The notes below the pieces were generated by a model. It saw nothing but the letters and a program-made list of their open reading frames with translations. It had not been told where the DNA came from and did not search any database. A stretch of DNA of 64,000 nt from CADEED01 sp035995425 (lineage in GTDB: Bacteria > Pseudomonadota > Gammaproteobacteria > Steroidobacterales > Steroidobacteraceae). Positions 8,507 to 17,276 of the stretch are shown piece after piece (position 1 is the stretch's first letter; every line of letters starts with the position of its first letter). The position numbers and the translations under genes are program-made. The stretch lies in the NCBI GenBank assembly GCA_035995425.1, contig DASYKM010000016.1, forward strand, positions 9,406 through 73,405, written 5' to 3'.

Positions 8507-11239
8507 ATGACGATGAAGAAGCGTATTTCGCGGCGGCAATTCATTTCGAGCACCGTCGCAACCTCTGCCGCTCTCGGAGCGGTGGCAGCGCAAAACACCG
8601 CTGGTCCCTCGCCCACCATATCGATGACCAATCCGGGAGCCGGCGCATGGGTGCGCTGGCTTGATGGGAATGCCGGCGCAATCGCGCAGGGCGTTACCTG
8701 GGGCACGCCCTGGCCGCGCGGCAAGCAACGTGAAGCGAAGAATTTCGCGCTGCGCGGCGCGGACAACAAATTGTTGCCGCTGCAGAGCTGGCCGCTCGCG
8801 TACTGGCCCGACGGCACGCTCAAGTGGACCGCACACGCTCTTGCTCCGGGCGAACGCGCCGGCAATGGTCCATTCGAAGTAGTCGCGCAACGCAACGCCG
8901 CCAGGCCGACCGCGACGGTCGCGGTGAAAGAATCCGACACCGGCATCGAGATCGACACGGGGCAATTTGTCTGCCGCCTGCCGCGTGCCGGCTCGAACAT
9001 CATCGAAACGATTTCGCGCGGCGGTCGCGAGACTTTGCGCGACGGCAAGCTCGTGCTGTTGCGCCAGGATCACGCGGCCTCCGCCGACGATGCGCAGGTC
9101 CGCCAGGAAGGATTCGAAAGCGCGCTCGAGAAAATCACCGTCGAACAGCGCGGTCCAGCGCGTGCGGTGGTGAAAGTCGAAGGCAAACACTCGAATGGCT
9201 CGCGGCAATGGCTCCCGTTCACGCTGCGCCTCTATTTCTACGCTGGCAGTGACGCGCTGCGCGTACTGCACACCATCGTGTTCGACGGCGACGAGTCGAA
9301 GGATTTCATTCGCGGCATCGGGCTGCGTTTCTCGGCACCGCTCACCGACGCACTCCATGATCGTCACGTCCGGTTCGTCGGCGATCAGGACGGCTTGTTT
9401 GCCGAAGCCGTGCGCGGACTCACCGGCCTGCGTCGCGACCCCGGCCCTGCGGCGCGCAAGGCGCAGATCGATGGCCTCGCCGCGCCGTCGATCAACCCGC
9501 AGACTAACAACCTGCTGCAATACGTTCCGGCATTCGGCGACTGGACGCTGCTGCAGCCCAACGCCAACTCCTTCACCATCCGCAAGCGCACCGCCGACGG
9601 CCATGCGTGGCTCGACGCGGGGTTTGGTCATCGTGCGAGCGGCCTGGGGTATGTGGGTGGTCCCGCGGGCGGCATTGCCTTCGGGATTCGCAATTTCTGG
9701 CAGAGCCATCCGGCGCAGATCGACATCCGGCACGCACAGGAAAATCTCGCCACGGTCACGCTGTGGGTGTGGGCGCCGGATGCGACTCCGATGGATTTGC
9801 GCTTCTATCACGATGGCATGGGCCAGGACACGTACGAGAAGCAGACGAAAGGCGGTCTGGAGATCACTTACGAAGACTATGAACCGGGTTTCGGCACGCC
9901 GATGGGCGTCGCGCGCACCAGCGAGCTCACGCTATGGATCGTGCCCGGGACTCCGGCGCGCGATCGCCTCGTGGCGCTTGCCGGCGCGCTGCGCGAGCCC
10001 GCGGTCATGGTGCCGACGCCGCAGACCTCGTTCGATTCCGGCGTATTCGGTCACTCGTTCTCGCTGCCGTCGCAGACCGCGCCGGAACACGCGCAGCTCG
10101 AACAGCGCCTCGACTGGATGTTCGATTTCTATCGAGACCAGCAGGACGAGCGCGGCTGGTATGGATTCTGGAATTACGGCGACGTCATGCACACCTATGA
10201 CTTCGACCGCCACACCTGGCGCTATGACGTCGGCGGCTTCGCCTGGGACAACTCGGAGCTCGCGACCGATCTGTGGTTGTGGCTCCATTTCCTGCGCACC
10301 GGTCGCCCCGAAGCCTATCGCTTCGCGGAAGCCATGACGCGGCACACCGGCGAAGTCGACGTGCATCACATCGGGCGTTTCGCGCCCCTGGGTTCGCGCC
10401 ACAACGTCATGCACTGGGGCTGCTCGGCCAAACAACTGCGGATCAGCACGGCGCTGAATCGCCGTTACTACTACTACCTCACGGGCGACGAGCGCGTCGG
10501 CGATCTCATGCGCGAGCAGATAGACGCGGCGCGCACGCTGCGCACGGTTCTGGCGACTCGCAAGCTGCCCGGCGCGGAAGCGCGGCAGGCCGATGACGCA
10601 AACGGCAATTTCGCGTACCTCGGGTTCGGCACCGACTGGGGTTCCCAGGCCGGCGCGTGGCTCACCGAGTGGGAACGCACGCGCGATTCGAAGATGCGCG
10701 ATCGCCTGCTGGCGAGCATGCGCAGCATCGCGGCGCAGCCCAAGGGTTTTTTCACCGGTGGCGAACGCATGAACCTCGTGACCGGCGCGTTCGACATTTC
10801 GAAGGACGCCAAGCTGAACGTGTCGCACCTGTCGGCGGCGTTCGGACTACCCGAGGTGTGCGCCGAGCTCATCGAATTGCTGGACGTGCCCGAATTCGAG
10901 CGCGCCTGGCTGCTGTACTGCGAGCTCTACAACGGCTCCGACGAATTGCAGAAGGCGGCCCTGGGTGAGAGTTTCGGGCGCATCAATCTCGAGCAGGGAC
11001 ACGCGCGCCTCACCGCGTTCGCGGCGCATCGCAAGAAGGATGCCGCGCTCGCCGAGCGAGCGTGGAAGGAATTCACCGACGGCCGCAACGGTTACGGTCC
11101 AAGGCAACAATTCACCTCGAATCGCATCGGCGCGCCGGCAGTGCTGAACCCCGTGGACGAGGCGCCCGGCGTGTCGACCAATGCCACGGCACAGTGGGGA
11201 CTCGCGGCCATCGAATGCCTGGCATACGCGCGCAAGTAA
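8507..11239 (+). CDS. Tat-exported PL26/YetA-like protein (rhamnogalacturonan exolyase family)
   Basis: The 910-residue protein starts after GGGGG and carries a twin-arginine signal (KKRISRRQFISSTVATSAA), predicting folded export to the periplasm. The N-terminal part has the hallmarks of the PcRGLX/YetA RIFT-barrel domain: WVRWLDGNAG, QGVTWGTPWPRGK and SWPLAYWPDGTLKWTAHA. A central beta-sandwich follows. The C-terminal half is an alpha/alpha-toroid (for example YGFWNYGDVMHTYDFDRHTW and HNVMHWGC). Characterised members of family PL26 remove disaccharides from the end of rhamnogalacturonan I by beta-elimination. It is followed 30 bp later by a GH2 enzyme and then by a pectate lyase, which supports a pectin-degrading role. 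The exact substrate is inferred. Confidence 0.75.
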   Translation: MTMKKRISRRQFISSTVATSAALGAVAAQNTAGPSPTISMTNPGAGAWVRWLDGNAGAIAQGVTWGTPWPRGKQREAKNFALRGADNKLLPLQSWPLAYWPDGTLKWTAHALAPGERAGNGPFEVVAQRNAARPTATVAVKESDTGIEIDTGQFVCRLPRAGSNIIETISRGGRETLRDGKLVLLRQDHAASADDAQVRQEGFESALEKITVEQRGPARAVVKVEGKHSNGSRQWLPFTLRLYFYAGSDALRVLHTIVFDGDESKDFIRGIGLRFSAPLTDALHDRHVRFVGDQDGLFAEAVRGLTGLRRDPGPAARKAQIDGLAAPSINPQTNNLLQYVPAFGDWTLLQPNANSFTIRKRTADGHAWLDAGFGHRASGLGYVGGPAGGIAFGIRNFWQSHPAQIDIRHAQENLATVTLWVWAPDATPMDLRFYHDGMGQDTYEKQTKGGLEITYEDYEPGFGTPMGVARTSELTLWIVPGTPARDRLVALAGALREPAVMVPTPQTSFDSGVFGHSFSLPSQTAPEHAQLEQRLDWMFDFYRDQQDERGWYGFWNYGDVMHTYDFDRHTWRYDVGGFAWDNSELATDLWLWLHFLRTGRPEAYRFAEAMTRHTGEVDVHHIGRFAPLGSRHNVMHWGCSAKQLRISTALNRRYYYYLTGDERVGDLMREQIDAARTLRTVLATRKLPGAEARQADDANGNFAYLGFGTDWGSQAGAWLTEWERTRDSKMRDRLLASMRSIAAQPKGFFTGGERMNLVTGAFDISKDAKLNVSHLSAAFGLPEVCAELIELLDVPEFERAWLLYCELYNGSDELQKAALGESFGRINLEQGHARLTAFAAHRKKDAALAERAWKEFTDGRNGYGPRQQFTSNRIGAPAVLNPVDEAPGVSTNATAQWGLAAIECLAYARK

Positions 11240-11269
11240 CGAGGGCTTGATCGCGATAGATTGCGCGGC

Positions 11270-14074
11270 ATGACACACACTTTCGTCGGTGCCTCGCTGC
11301 TAGTGATGCTGCCGCTGGCACTGTCGGCCCCCGCCATCGCGTCCGAGACACTGGTGTTGCCGCTCTCCGGCATGGGTGAGACCGGCGAAGCGCCTGTCTA
11401 CTGGGATTTCAAACTCGACTCCGGACGCGGCAGCAGCCCTGACAAAGCCAAGTGGAGCCGCATCGCCGTTCCTTCGTGTTGGGAACAGCAGGGTTTCGGC
11501 GCGTATTACTACGGCACACAAGGCCGCGGAAAGCCCGACGACGACTCCATCATCCCGAAGGAAACCGGCACCTATCGGCGCGAATTCCAGATACCCGCGG
11601 CATGGGACGGGCTCGACGTGCACATCGTGTTCGAAGCAGCGATGACGGACACCGCCGTGAGCATCAATGGCCAGTCCGCCGGCGCGGCGCACCAGGGCGG
11701 TTTCTATCGATTCAGTTACGACATCACCAAGCTGGTGAAACCAGGGCGCAACGCAATCGAAGTCGTGGTGGCCAAGGAGTCGTCTAACAAGAGCGTGAAT
11801 CACGCCGAGCGCCGCGGCGACTACTGGACTTTCGGCGGCATCTATCGACCGGTGTGGCTCGAAGCGCGGCCGCGAGACCACATGGTCTGGACGGCGATCG
11901 ACGCGCGCGCCGATGGCAGCTTCTATGCGCGCGCGCATCTCAACCGGCCCGCGCCGGGCTCGCGCCTGCGTGCCCGGCTCATCGACGCCGCGGGCAAGCC
12001 GTTCGGCGAGGTCCTGGACGCGACGCTGATTCACGGCGACACGGCCATCTTCAGGGGTAACTTCCCGGCCCCGAAGTTGTGGAGCGCCGAGACGCCGAAT
12101 CTCTATACGGTGAATTTTTCGCTGGAGAACGACGCCGGCGAGATCCACCGGCTCACGCAGCGCTTCGGCTTTCGAACCTTCGAAGTCCGGCCACGCGACG
12201 GCGTCTATCTCAACGGCCACAAGATCGTGCTCAAGGGCATCAACCGCCACAGCTTCGATCCGCGATCCGGCCGCACGCTGACGCGCGCGCAGAACTATGC
12301 GGATGTTCGCCTGATCAAGGGCGCCAACATGAATGCGGTGCGCATGTCGCACTATCCACCCGATCCGGCGTTCCTCGAGGCCGCGGACGAGCTCGGCCTC
12401 TACGTGCTCGATGAGCTCGCCGGCTGGCAGGGCTTCTACGACACGGCCACCGGCGCGCGCCTCATCGGCCAGATCGTGCGCCGTGACGTGAACCACCCGA
12501 GCATTCTCTTCTGGGACAACGGCAATGAGGGTGGCTGGAACATCGAAAACGATGGCGAATTCGACCGATGGGATCCGCAGCGCCGGCCGGTGCTGCATCC
12601 GTGGGCAATTCACAGCGGCATCAACACCGATCACTACGAGAATTACGACAGCACCGTAAATCTCAGCGCCGGCCCCGAAATCTTCATGCCTACCGAATTC
12701 CTGCATGGTCTCCACGACGGTGGCATCGGCGCGGGCCTTCGCGACTATTGGGATGTCATGGGCCGAAGTCCCACCGTCGCCGGCGGGTTCTTCTGGGCTT
12801 TCGCCGACGAAGGCATAGAGCGTACCGATCAGGACGGGCGAATCGACAACATGGGTAACTCCGCGCCGGACGGCATCGTCGGCGCGCATCACGAGAAGGA
12901 AGGCAGCTATTTCGCGGTGAAGGAAATCTGGTCGCCAGTGGAGCTGCGCGACCTCGAGCTCGCGGACGGCAGCCTTAAAATGCGCGTGGAGAATCGCTAC
13001 GACTTCATCAACCTCGACCGTTGTTCGCTCACCTGGAACGCACTTCGATTGCAACCGGCTGCTTCGCGCGCCGCCCCCGAAGTCCTGGTCGCGGGTCATG
13101 TTCCGATGCCCGCGCTCGCCGCGCGCGGCAGCAGGTCCTGGACCTTGCCAGTCGGCATCGCAAAACTCGCGCCGGACGAAATCCTCGAAGTGGCGGTGCG
13201 TGATCCGCAGAACAATGAGCTGTGGAAATGGGTGCTGCGCGGCGAGTCGCGGCCGACGCCGCCCGCGGACAAAATTCCGCGCATCGAAAAGGTCAGCCAG
13301 GTGGTTTCCGCCGGACCGTACTCGCTCGAGTTCGATCCGGCGACAGGTTCGCTCGCGCGGCTCACGGTTCGCGGACGCCACATCCCGCTTCGCGGCCCAC
13401 GCCTGGCCGCGTGGCAACGCGCTCCGAAATTACGCAGCTTCGTCGATGTCGCGGGCACCACGACCCTGCGCAATCTCGACCTGGCGCCGCAAGGGTTGGA
13501 CGGCACGCTGGCGCGCGCCGAGTACGACGGCGCATTGCGCGAGGTGTCGTGGAAGATCCGTGGCGACGCGCTGGTCGTCAGGTACCAGATTGCCTACGAG
13601 GGCGCGGCCGACATTCTCGGCGTCACCTTCGACTATCCGGAAACGAGCGTGCTCGCCAAGCGCTGGGTGGGCGCTGGCCCGTACCGGATCTGGAAGAACC
13701 GCATTCAGGGGACGGAGTTCGGCCTGCACCAGGCCAACTACTCGCGCTCGACTCCAGGCGTGAGCTACGAATATCCGGAGTTCGAGGGATTCTTCGGCGC
13801 GTGGAGCTGGCTCGAGCTGCGCACGCGTGCGGCGAATGTGCTGATCCGTAACGAGGGCCAAGTCCCGTACTTCGGGCTGTATCGACCGACACCGGGCGAG
13901 AAGCCGATCCTCGAGCTGCCCGACCTCGGCTGGTCGTTCCTGCACGCCATACCGCCGATCGGCACCAAGTTCGCGCTTGCCGATGTGCTAGGCCCGCAAT
14001 CGCAGGCGGCACGGTTCTCAGGGTCGATGGACGGTGAGATCAGCTTTACCTTCGAGCCGAACCGCAAGCCCTGA
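11270..14074 (+). CDS. Glycoside hydrolase family 2 enzyme (beta-galactosidase-like), exported
   Basis: I prefer the ATG at 11270 over an in-frame TTG at 11261; it begins a signal peptide (MTHTFVGASLLVMLPLALSAPAIAS) on a 934-residue protein. The GH2 domains appear in order: sugar-binding sandwich (IAVPSCWEQQGFGAYYYG), immunoglobulin-like domain, and a TIM barrel starting LKGINRHSFDPRSGRTL. The acid/base Glu is in FWDNGNEGG. A plausible nucleophile Glu is in MPTEFLHG. The barrel closes with GGFFWAFADEG, and a C-terminal sandwich follows. In this neighbourhood the likely role is trimming galactose- or related beta-linked side chains from rhamnogalacturonan in the periplasm. Other GH2 activities (beta-glucuronidase, beta-mannosidase) cannot be excluded from sequence alone. 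Confidence 0.85.
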   Translation: MTHTFVGASLLVMLPLALSAPAIASETLVLPLSGMGETGEAPVYWDFKLDSGRGSSPDKAKWSRIAVPSCWEQQGFGAYYYGTQGRGKPDDDSIIPKETGTYRREFQIPAAWDGLDVHIVFEAAMTDTAVSINGQSAGAAHQGGFYRFSYDITKLVKPGRNAIEVVVAKESSNKSVNHAERRGDYWTFGGIYRPVWLEARPRDHMVWTAIDARADGSFYARAHLNRPAPGSRLRARLIDAAGKPFGEVLDATLIHGDTAIFRGNFPAPKLWSAETPNLYTVNFSLENDAGEIHRLTQRFGFRTFEVRPRDGVYLNGHKIVLKGINRHSFDPRSGRTLTRAQNYADVRLIKGANMNAVRMSHYPPDPAFLEAADELGLYVLDELAGWQGFYDTATGARLIGQIVRRDVNHPSILFWDNGNEGGWNIENDGEFDRWDPQRRPVLHPWAIHSGINTDHYENYDSTVNLSAGPEIFMPTEFLHGLHDGGIGAGLRDYWDVMGRSPTVAGGFFWAFADEGIERTDQDGRIDNMGNSAPDGIVGAHHEKEGSYFAVKEIWSPVELRDLELADGSLKMRVENRYDFINLDRCSLTWNALRLQPAASRAAPEVLVAGHVPMPALAARGSRSWTLPVGIAKLAPDEILEVAVRDPQNNELWKWVLRGESRPTPPADKIPRIEKVSQVVSAGPYSLEFDPATGSLARLTVRGRHIPLRGPRLAAWQRAPKLRSFVDVAGTTTLRNLDLAPQGLDGTLARAEYDGALREVSWKIRGDALVVRYQIAYEGAADILGVTFDYPETSVLAKRWVGAGPYRIWKNRIQGTEFGLHQANYSRSTPGVSYEYPEFEGFFGAWSWLELRTRAANVLIRNEGQVPYFGLYRPTPGEKPILELPDLGWSFLHAIPPIGTKFALADVLGPQSQAARFSGSMDGEISFTFEPNRKP

Positions 14075-14136
14075 CATCCTTGAATTCCGCATTACGTCAA
14101 ATTCGGGTGTTGACGCGCGCCGCCGCTGGTTTCAGG

Positions 14137-14171
14137 ATGACACCGGTAGCATTCGGCATGACACCGGTGGC
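14137..14171 (+). repeat. Two 14-bp direct repeats at 21-bp spacing before the pectate-lyase gene
   Basis: In the 149-bp gap between the GH2 stop and the pectate-lyase start, ATGACACCGGTAGC (14137-14150) recurs as ATGACACCGGTGGC (14158-14171), one mismatch, exactly 21 bp apart. Two helical turns is a natural operator spacing. The frame is open through the region and would encode a repeated MTPVA, but a lipoprotein signal starts only at 14224. Confidence 0.45.
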
Positions 14172-14223
14172 ACAGACCGCCGGGGCACGAACGCCGCTTC
14201 TAACAAGGATTGAGGGGGATGCA

Positions 14224-17200
14224 ATGAAGACTTTCACTTCGGCTGCGCGCCTGACGGTGCTCGGCCTGATTGCCACTGGCGCGTTGACGGGCTGCAAGAA
14301 GGCGGATGCCCCGACCTTCAGTCCAGCACCCGGCACTTATACCGGAACGCAATTGGTCGCGATGAGCTCGCCGACCTTCGCCGCCACGATCGTCTACACG
14401 ACCGATGGCAGCGCGCCGAGCTGCCAGAAGGAACACGGCACTATCTACTCCGCCCCGGTCGCGATCTCGGCCAACACCACGTTGCGGGCCATGGCCTGCG
14501 CGCCGTTGCGCGATGAAAGCCTCATCACCAAGGGCAGTTACGTCATCAAGGCGCCCGAGACGGTCGCCACGCCGGCGTTCAGTCCCTCGTCCGGCACCCT
14601 GTATGTGAATTCCGTGTCGGTCAGCATCACCACTGCAACCGCCGACGCCACGATCCACTTCACCAGCGACGGAACGACTCCCACCTGCGCGAGCGGCGCT
14701 GTGTACGGCGGGCCCGTCGACCTGACGCAGATCACCACGCTCAATGCCATCGCCTGCGCCACGGGCAAGCTCGACAGTGCCGTGGCCTCGGCCACCTACA
14801 CCGTGCTTCAGCAGCCGGCCGCGCCCGTGTTCGACCCGGCACCGGGCGCCTACACGGCTGTGCAACACGTGACGCTCACGTCAACGACTCCCGGCGCCTT
14901 CTTCCGCTACAGCACCGATGGCCAGAGCCCGGTGTGCGGCGGCAACACGCCTTACAACGGGCCGATCGAGATCGGCAATTCGCTGACCCTCAAGGCCGTG
15001 GCCTGCGCCACAGGCTACACCGACAGTCCGATCACCAGCGGCGGCTACGACATCGACATCACCGAGCCTCCGGCCGAGTCGGTGTGGCACGGCATCGACT
15101 TCAACAATCTCGCCGTGAATCCGGCGGTACTCGCCGCGGGCACCACCTCCACGAACGAGGAAGGCAATGCGCTCAACATCTCGAGCCGCGGCAAGGTCGA
15201 GAGCACACAGCAGGTATTCCACTTCGTCTATGCACCCGTCAGCGGTGACTTCACGATCACCGCGCGTCTCGATGGCGTGGATTTCGCGGGGCAGGTCAGC
15301 AACCAGGGACGCGTCGGCTTGCTGCTGACGCCGGATCTCACACCGACCGGCACGTCGTTGATCTACGGCTCCGCGGTATACGCTGCCAACAGCGCCTTCC
15401 TGCGCAGCGACCGCATCGCCGTCGGCTCCAATTCGAACAGCACCATCAACGCTACCGGCACGGGCGCGCGCTACCTCAAGCTCGTGCGCACCGGAAGCAA
15501 CTACCGCGCCTCGGCTTCGCTCGATGGCGGCGTCACGTGGACCGATGGCGCTCTTCGCCCCTTCACCGCCGGCCTGCCCGAAACCACGTACGTCGGCTTC
15601 ATGATCAGTTCCGGCAGCTCGACCGTGAGCGCGTCCGCAACCTTCAGCGACGTGCATGTGCGCGACGCGGCCGGCAACGAAATCATCGGCCCGAATCAAT
15701 TCTCGGGCGAGATCGGCGCCGGCACCGGCGGCGACCCGGGCGGCGGTGGTGGCACGCCACCAACCGGCCCGTCGCATGCCGACGATCAATCGCGCGGCGC
15801 GACGCCCGCCGAGCCGGCGCTGGTGTCGGGCAGCGTGGCCCGTTTCAACGTGGAAGGATATGCGGCGGCGACCGTCACGGGCGGCGGCAACATTCCCGAT
15901 ACCGACGCGCGTTATCGCAAGGTGACCACCGCCACCGAACTGGTGGCCGCGCTGCGCGCCGCGAAGGCGTCGAGCGCCAATCCGGTCAAGGTCATCGAGA
16001 TCCTGAACGATCTCAACATGGGCTGGAACGAGGTAGGCACGGACCTGCAGGTCGACGGCCTGCTGCGCCAGAACATCGCGCCCAAGAAGCATCCGGCGCT
16101 GATCGCGAGCGGCGTGAGTCTCCTCGACATCACCGCCTTCAACGGCCTGACTATCTACTCACGCAACGGCGCCACGATTCGCCACGCCGAGTTCAACATC
16201 AAGGCGGGCACGAATCTCGTGCTGCGCAACCTCAAGTTCGACGAGCTGTGGGAGTGGGACGAGGCGACCAAGGGCGACTACGATTCCAACGACTGGGATT
16301 TCGTCACCATTGGTGACGGCGGCGGAGTCACCTCGGGCATCTGGGTGGATCACTGCACGTTCACCAAGTCGTACGACGGCGTGCTCGACATCAAGCGTGG
16401 CGCCAGCGGCATCACCGTGTCCTGGAGCGAAGTGGTTCCCGCGGCTGCCGGTCCCGGCAGCTTCGTGCAACGCCAGTTCGACGACCTCGAAGCCAATCGC
16501 ACCAGCAATGTGATGTACAACCTGCTGCGCGGCGCATTCACCGAAGCGCAGATCGTCGACATCGCGCTGCCTCAGAAAAAAGGGCACCTGATCGGTTCCA
16601 ACAACCTCGAAGGCCTCACCACCTACACGGTCACGCTGCATCACAACCTGTACAAGGATCTGCAGGACCGCATGCCGCGCCTGCGTGGCGGCGACGTCCA
16701 CGCCTGGAACCTGTACGTCGACAGCTCGAACGCGCGCATCGTGAAAGAAATGCGCGACGGCATCGTGGCGGCGAATCCCACGCTGGCCACGGCGCTGAAC
16801 TCCACCTATCACTTCGGCATCACGTCGAACGCGTCGATTTCGACCGAAGGTGGCGCCGTGCAGATCGAGAGCAGTGTGTTCTTCGGTGTGCTCACGCCGT
16901 TGCGCAACAACCAGACCGACGTGACCAACCCCGCATACACCGGCGCGATCAACGGGATCAACATCCAGCACATCCTGCTGGCCACCGACACCGCGTACAT
17001 GCCGGCGGCTTCGCAGCAGACCTTCTTCCAGGACCGGGGCTTCACCTGGGCAACCTGGACGGGCGACAGCGCCACGCCCGGGAGCACGCTCGGGCCGGTG
17101 CAGGCGCCGCAGATTCCATTCGTGTGGCACAACGGCACGCCCACCTACCCGAAGACGGTCGATCCGATCGCCGCGCTATCCGCGCTGCTGACCGGAGATC

Positions 17201-17262
17201 AGGGCGCGGGCGCGGGCAAGATCGGCATGGCCACGCAGCAATGGCTGCAGGTGGCGAACTGA
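14224..17262 (+). CDS. Multidomain pectate lyase lipoprotein (PL1)
   Basis: The ATG at 14224 follows GAGGGGGA and starts a lipoprotein signal (MKTFTSAARLTVLGLIATGALTGC), giving 1,012 residues. Three ~85-residue repeats follow, each with the CHB_HEX_C pattern (FSPAPGTYTG, then VYTTDGSAPSC). Next is a ~190-residue sandwich resembling laminin-G/DUF1349 domains and a GGDPGGGGGTPP linker. The C-terminal ~470 residues are a PL1 parallel beta-helix, with WVDHCTFTKSYDGVLDIK and the catalytic-arginine signature HHNLYKDLQDRMPRLRGG. PL1 enzymes cleave homogalacturonan by beta-elimination, with calcium bound by acidic residues. The N-terminal modules probably bind or position polysaccharide at the outer membrane. 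It completes the pectin cluster with the two upstream genes. Confidence 0.9.
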   Translation: MKTFTSAARLTVLGLIATGALTGCKKADAPTFSPAPGTYTGTQLVAMSSPTFAATIVYTTDGSAPSCQKEHGTIYSAPVAISANTTLRAMACAPLRDESLITKGSYVIKAPETVATPAFSPSSGTLYVNSVSVSITTATADATIHFTSDGTTPTCASGAVYGGPVDLTQITTLNAIACATGKLDSAVASATYTVLQQPAAPVFDPAPGAYTAVQHVTLTSTTPGAFFRYSTDGQSPVCGGNTPYNGPIEIGNSLTLKAVACATGYTDSPITSGGYDIDITEPPAESVWHGIDFNNLAVNPAVLAAGTTSTNEEGNALNISSRGKVESTQQVFHFVYAPVSGDFTITARLDGVDFAGQVSNQGRVGLLLTPDLTPTGTSLIYGSAVYAANSAFLRSDRIAVGSNSNSTINATGTGARYLKLVRTGSNYRASASLDGGVTWTDGALRPFTAGLPETTYVGFMISSGSSTVSASATFSDVHVRDAAGNEIIGPNQFSGEIGAGTGGDPGGGGGTPPTGPSHADDQSRGATPAEPALVSGSVARFNVEGYAAATVTGGGNIPDTDARYRKVTTATELVAALRAAKASSANPVKVIEILNDLNMGWNEVGTDLQVDGLLRQNIAPKKHPALIASGVSLLDITAFNGLTIYSRNGATIRHAEFNIKAGTNLVLRNLKFDELWEWDEATKGDYDSNDWDFVTIGDGGGVTSGIWVDHCTFTKSYDGVLDIKRGASGITVSWSEVVPAAAGPGSFVQRQFDDLEANRTSNVMYNLLRGAFTEAQIVDIALPQKKGHLIGSNNLEGLTTYTVTLHHNLYKDLQDRMPRLRGGDVHAWNLYVDSSNARIVKEMRDGIVAANPTLATALNSTYHFGITSNASISTEGGAVQIESSVFFGVLTPLRNNQTDVTNPAYTGAINGINIQHILLATDTAYMPAASQQTFFQDRGFTWATWTGDSATPGSTLGPVQAPQIPFVWHNGTPTYPKTVDPIAALSALLTGDQGAGAGKIGMATQQWLQVAN

Positions 17263-17276
17263 CGACTGAGCGGTAG

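Noticed and set aside
11300..13417. 705-codon minus-strand open frame opposite the GH2 gene
   Set aside because: Antisense shadow in high-GC DNA; the plus strand has a complete GH2 enzyme with catalytic residues.
14080..14223. 48-codon N-terminal extension of the pectate lyase
   Set aside because: The lipoprotein signal starts at the ATG at 14224 behind GAGGGGGA; an extension would bury it.
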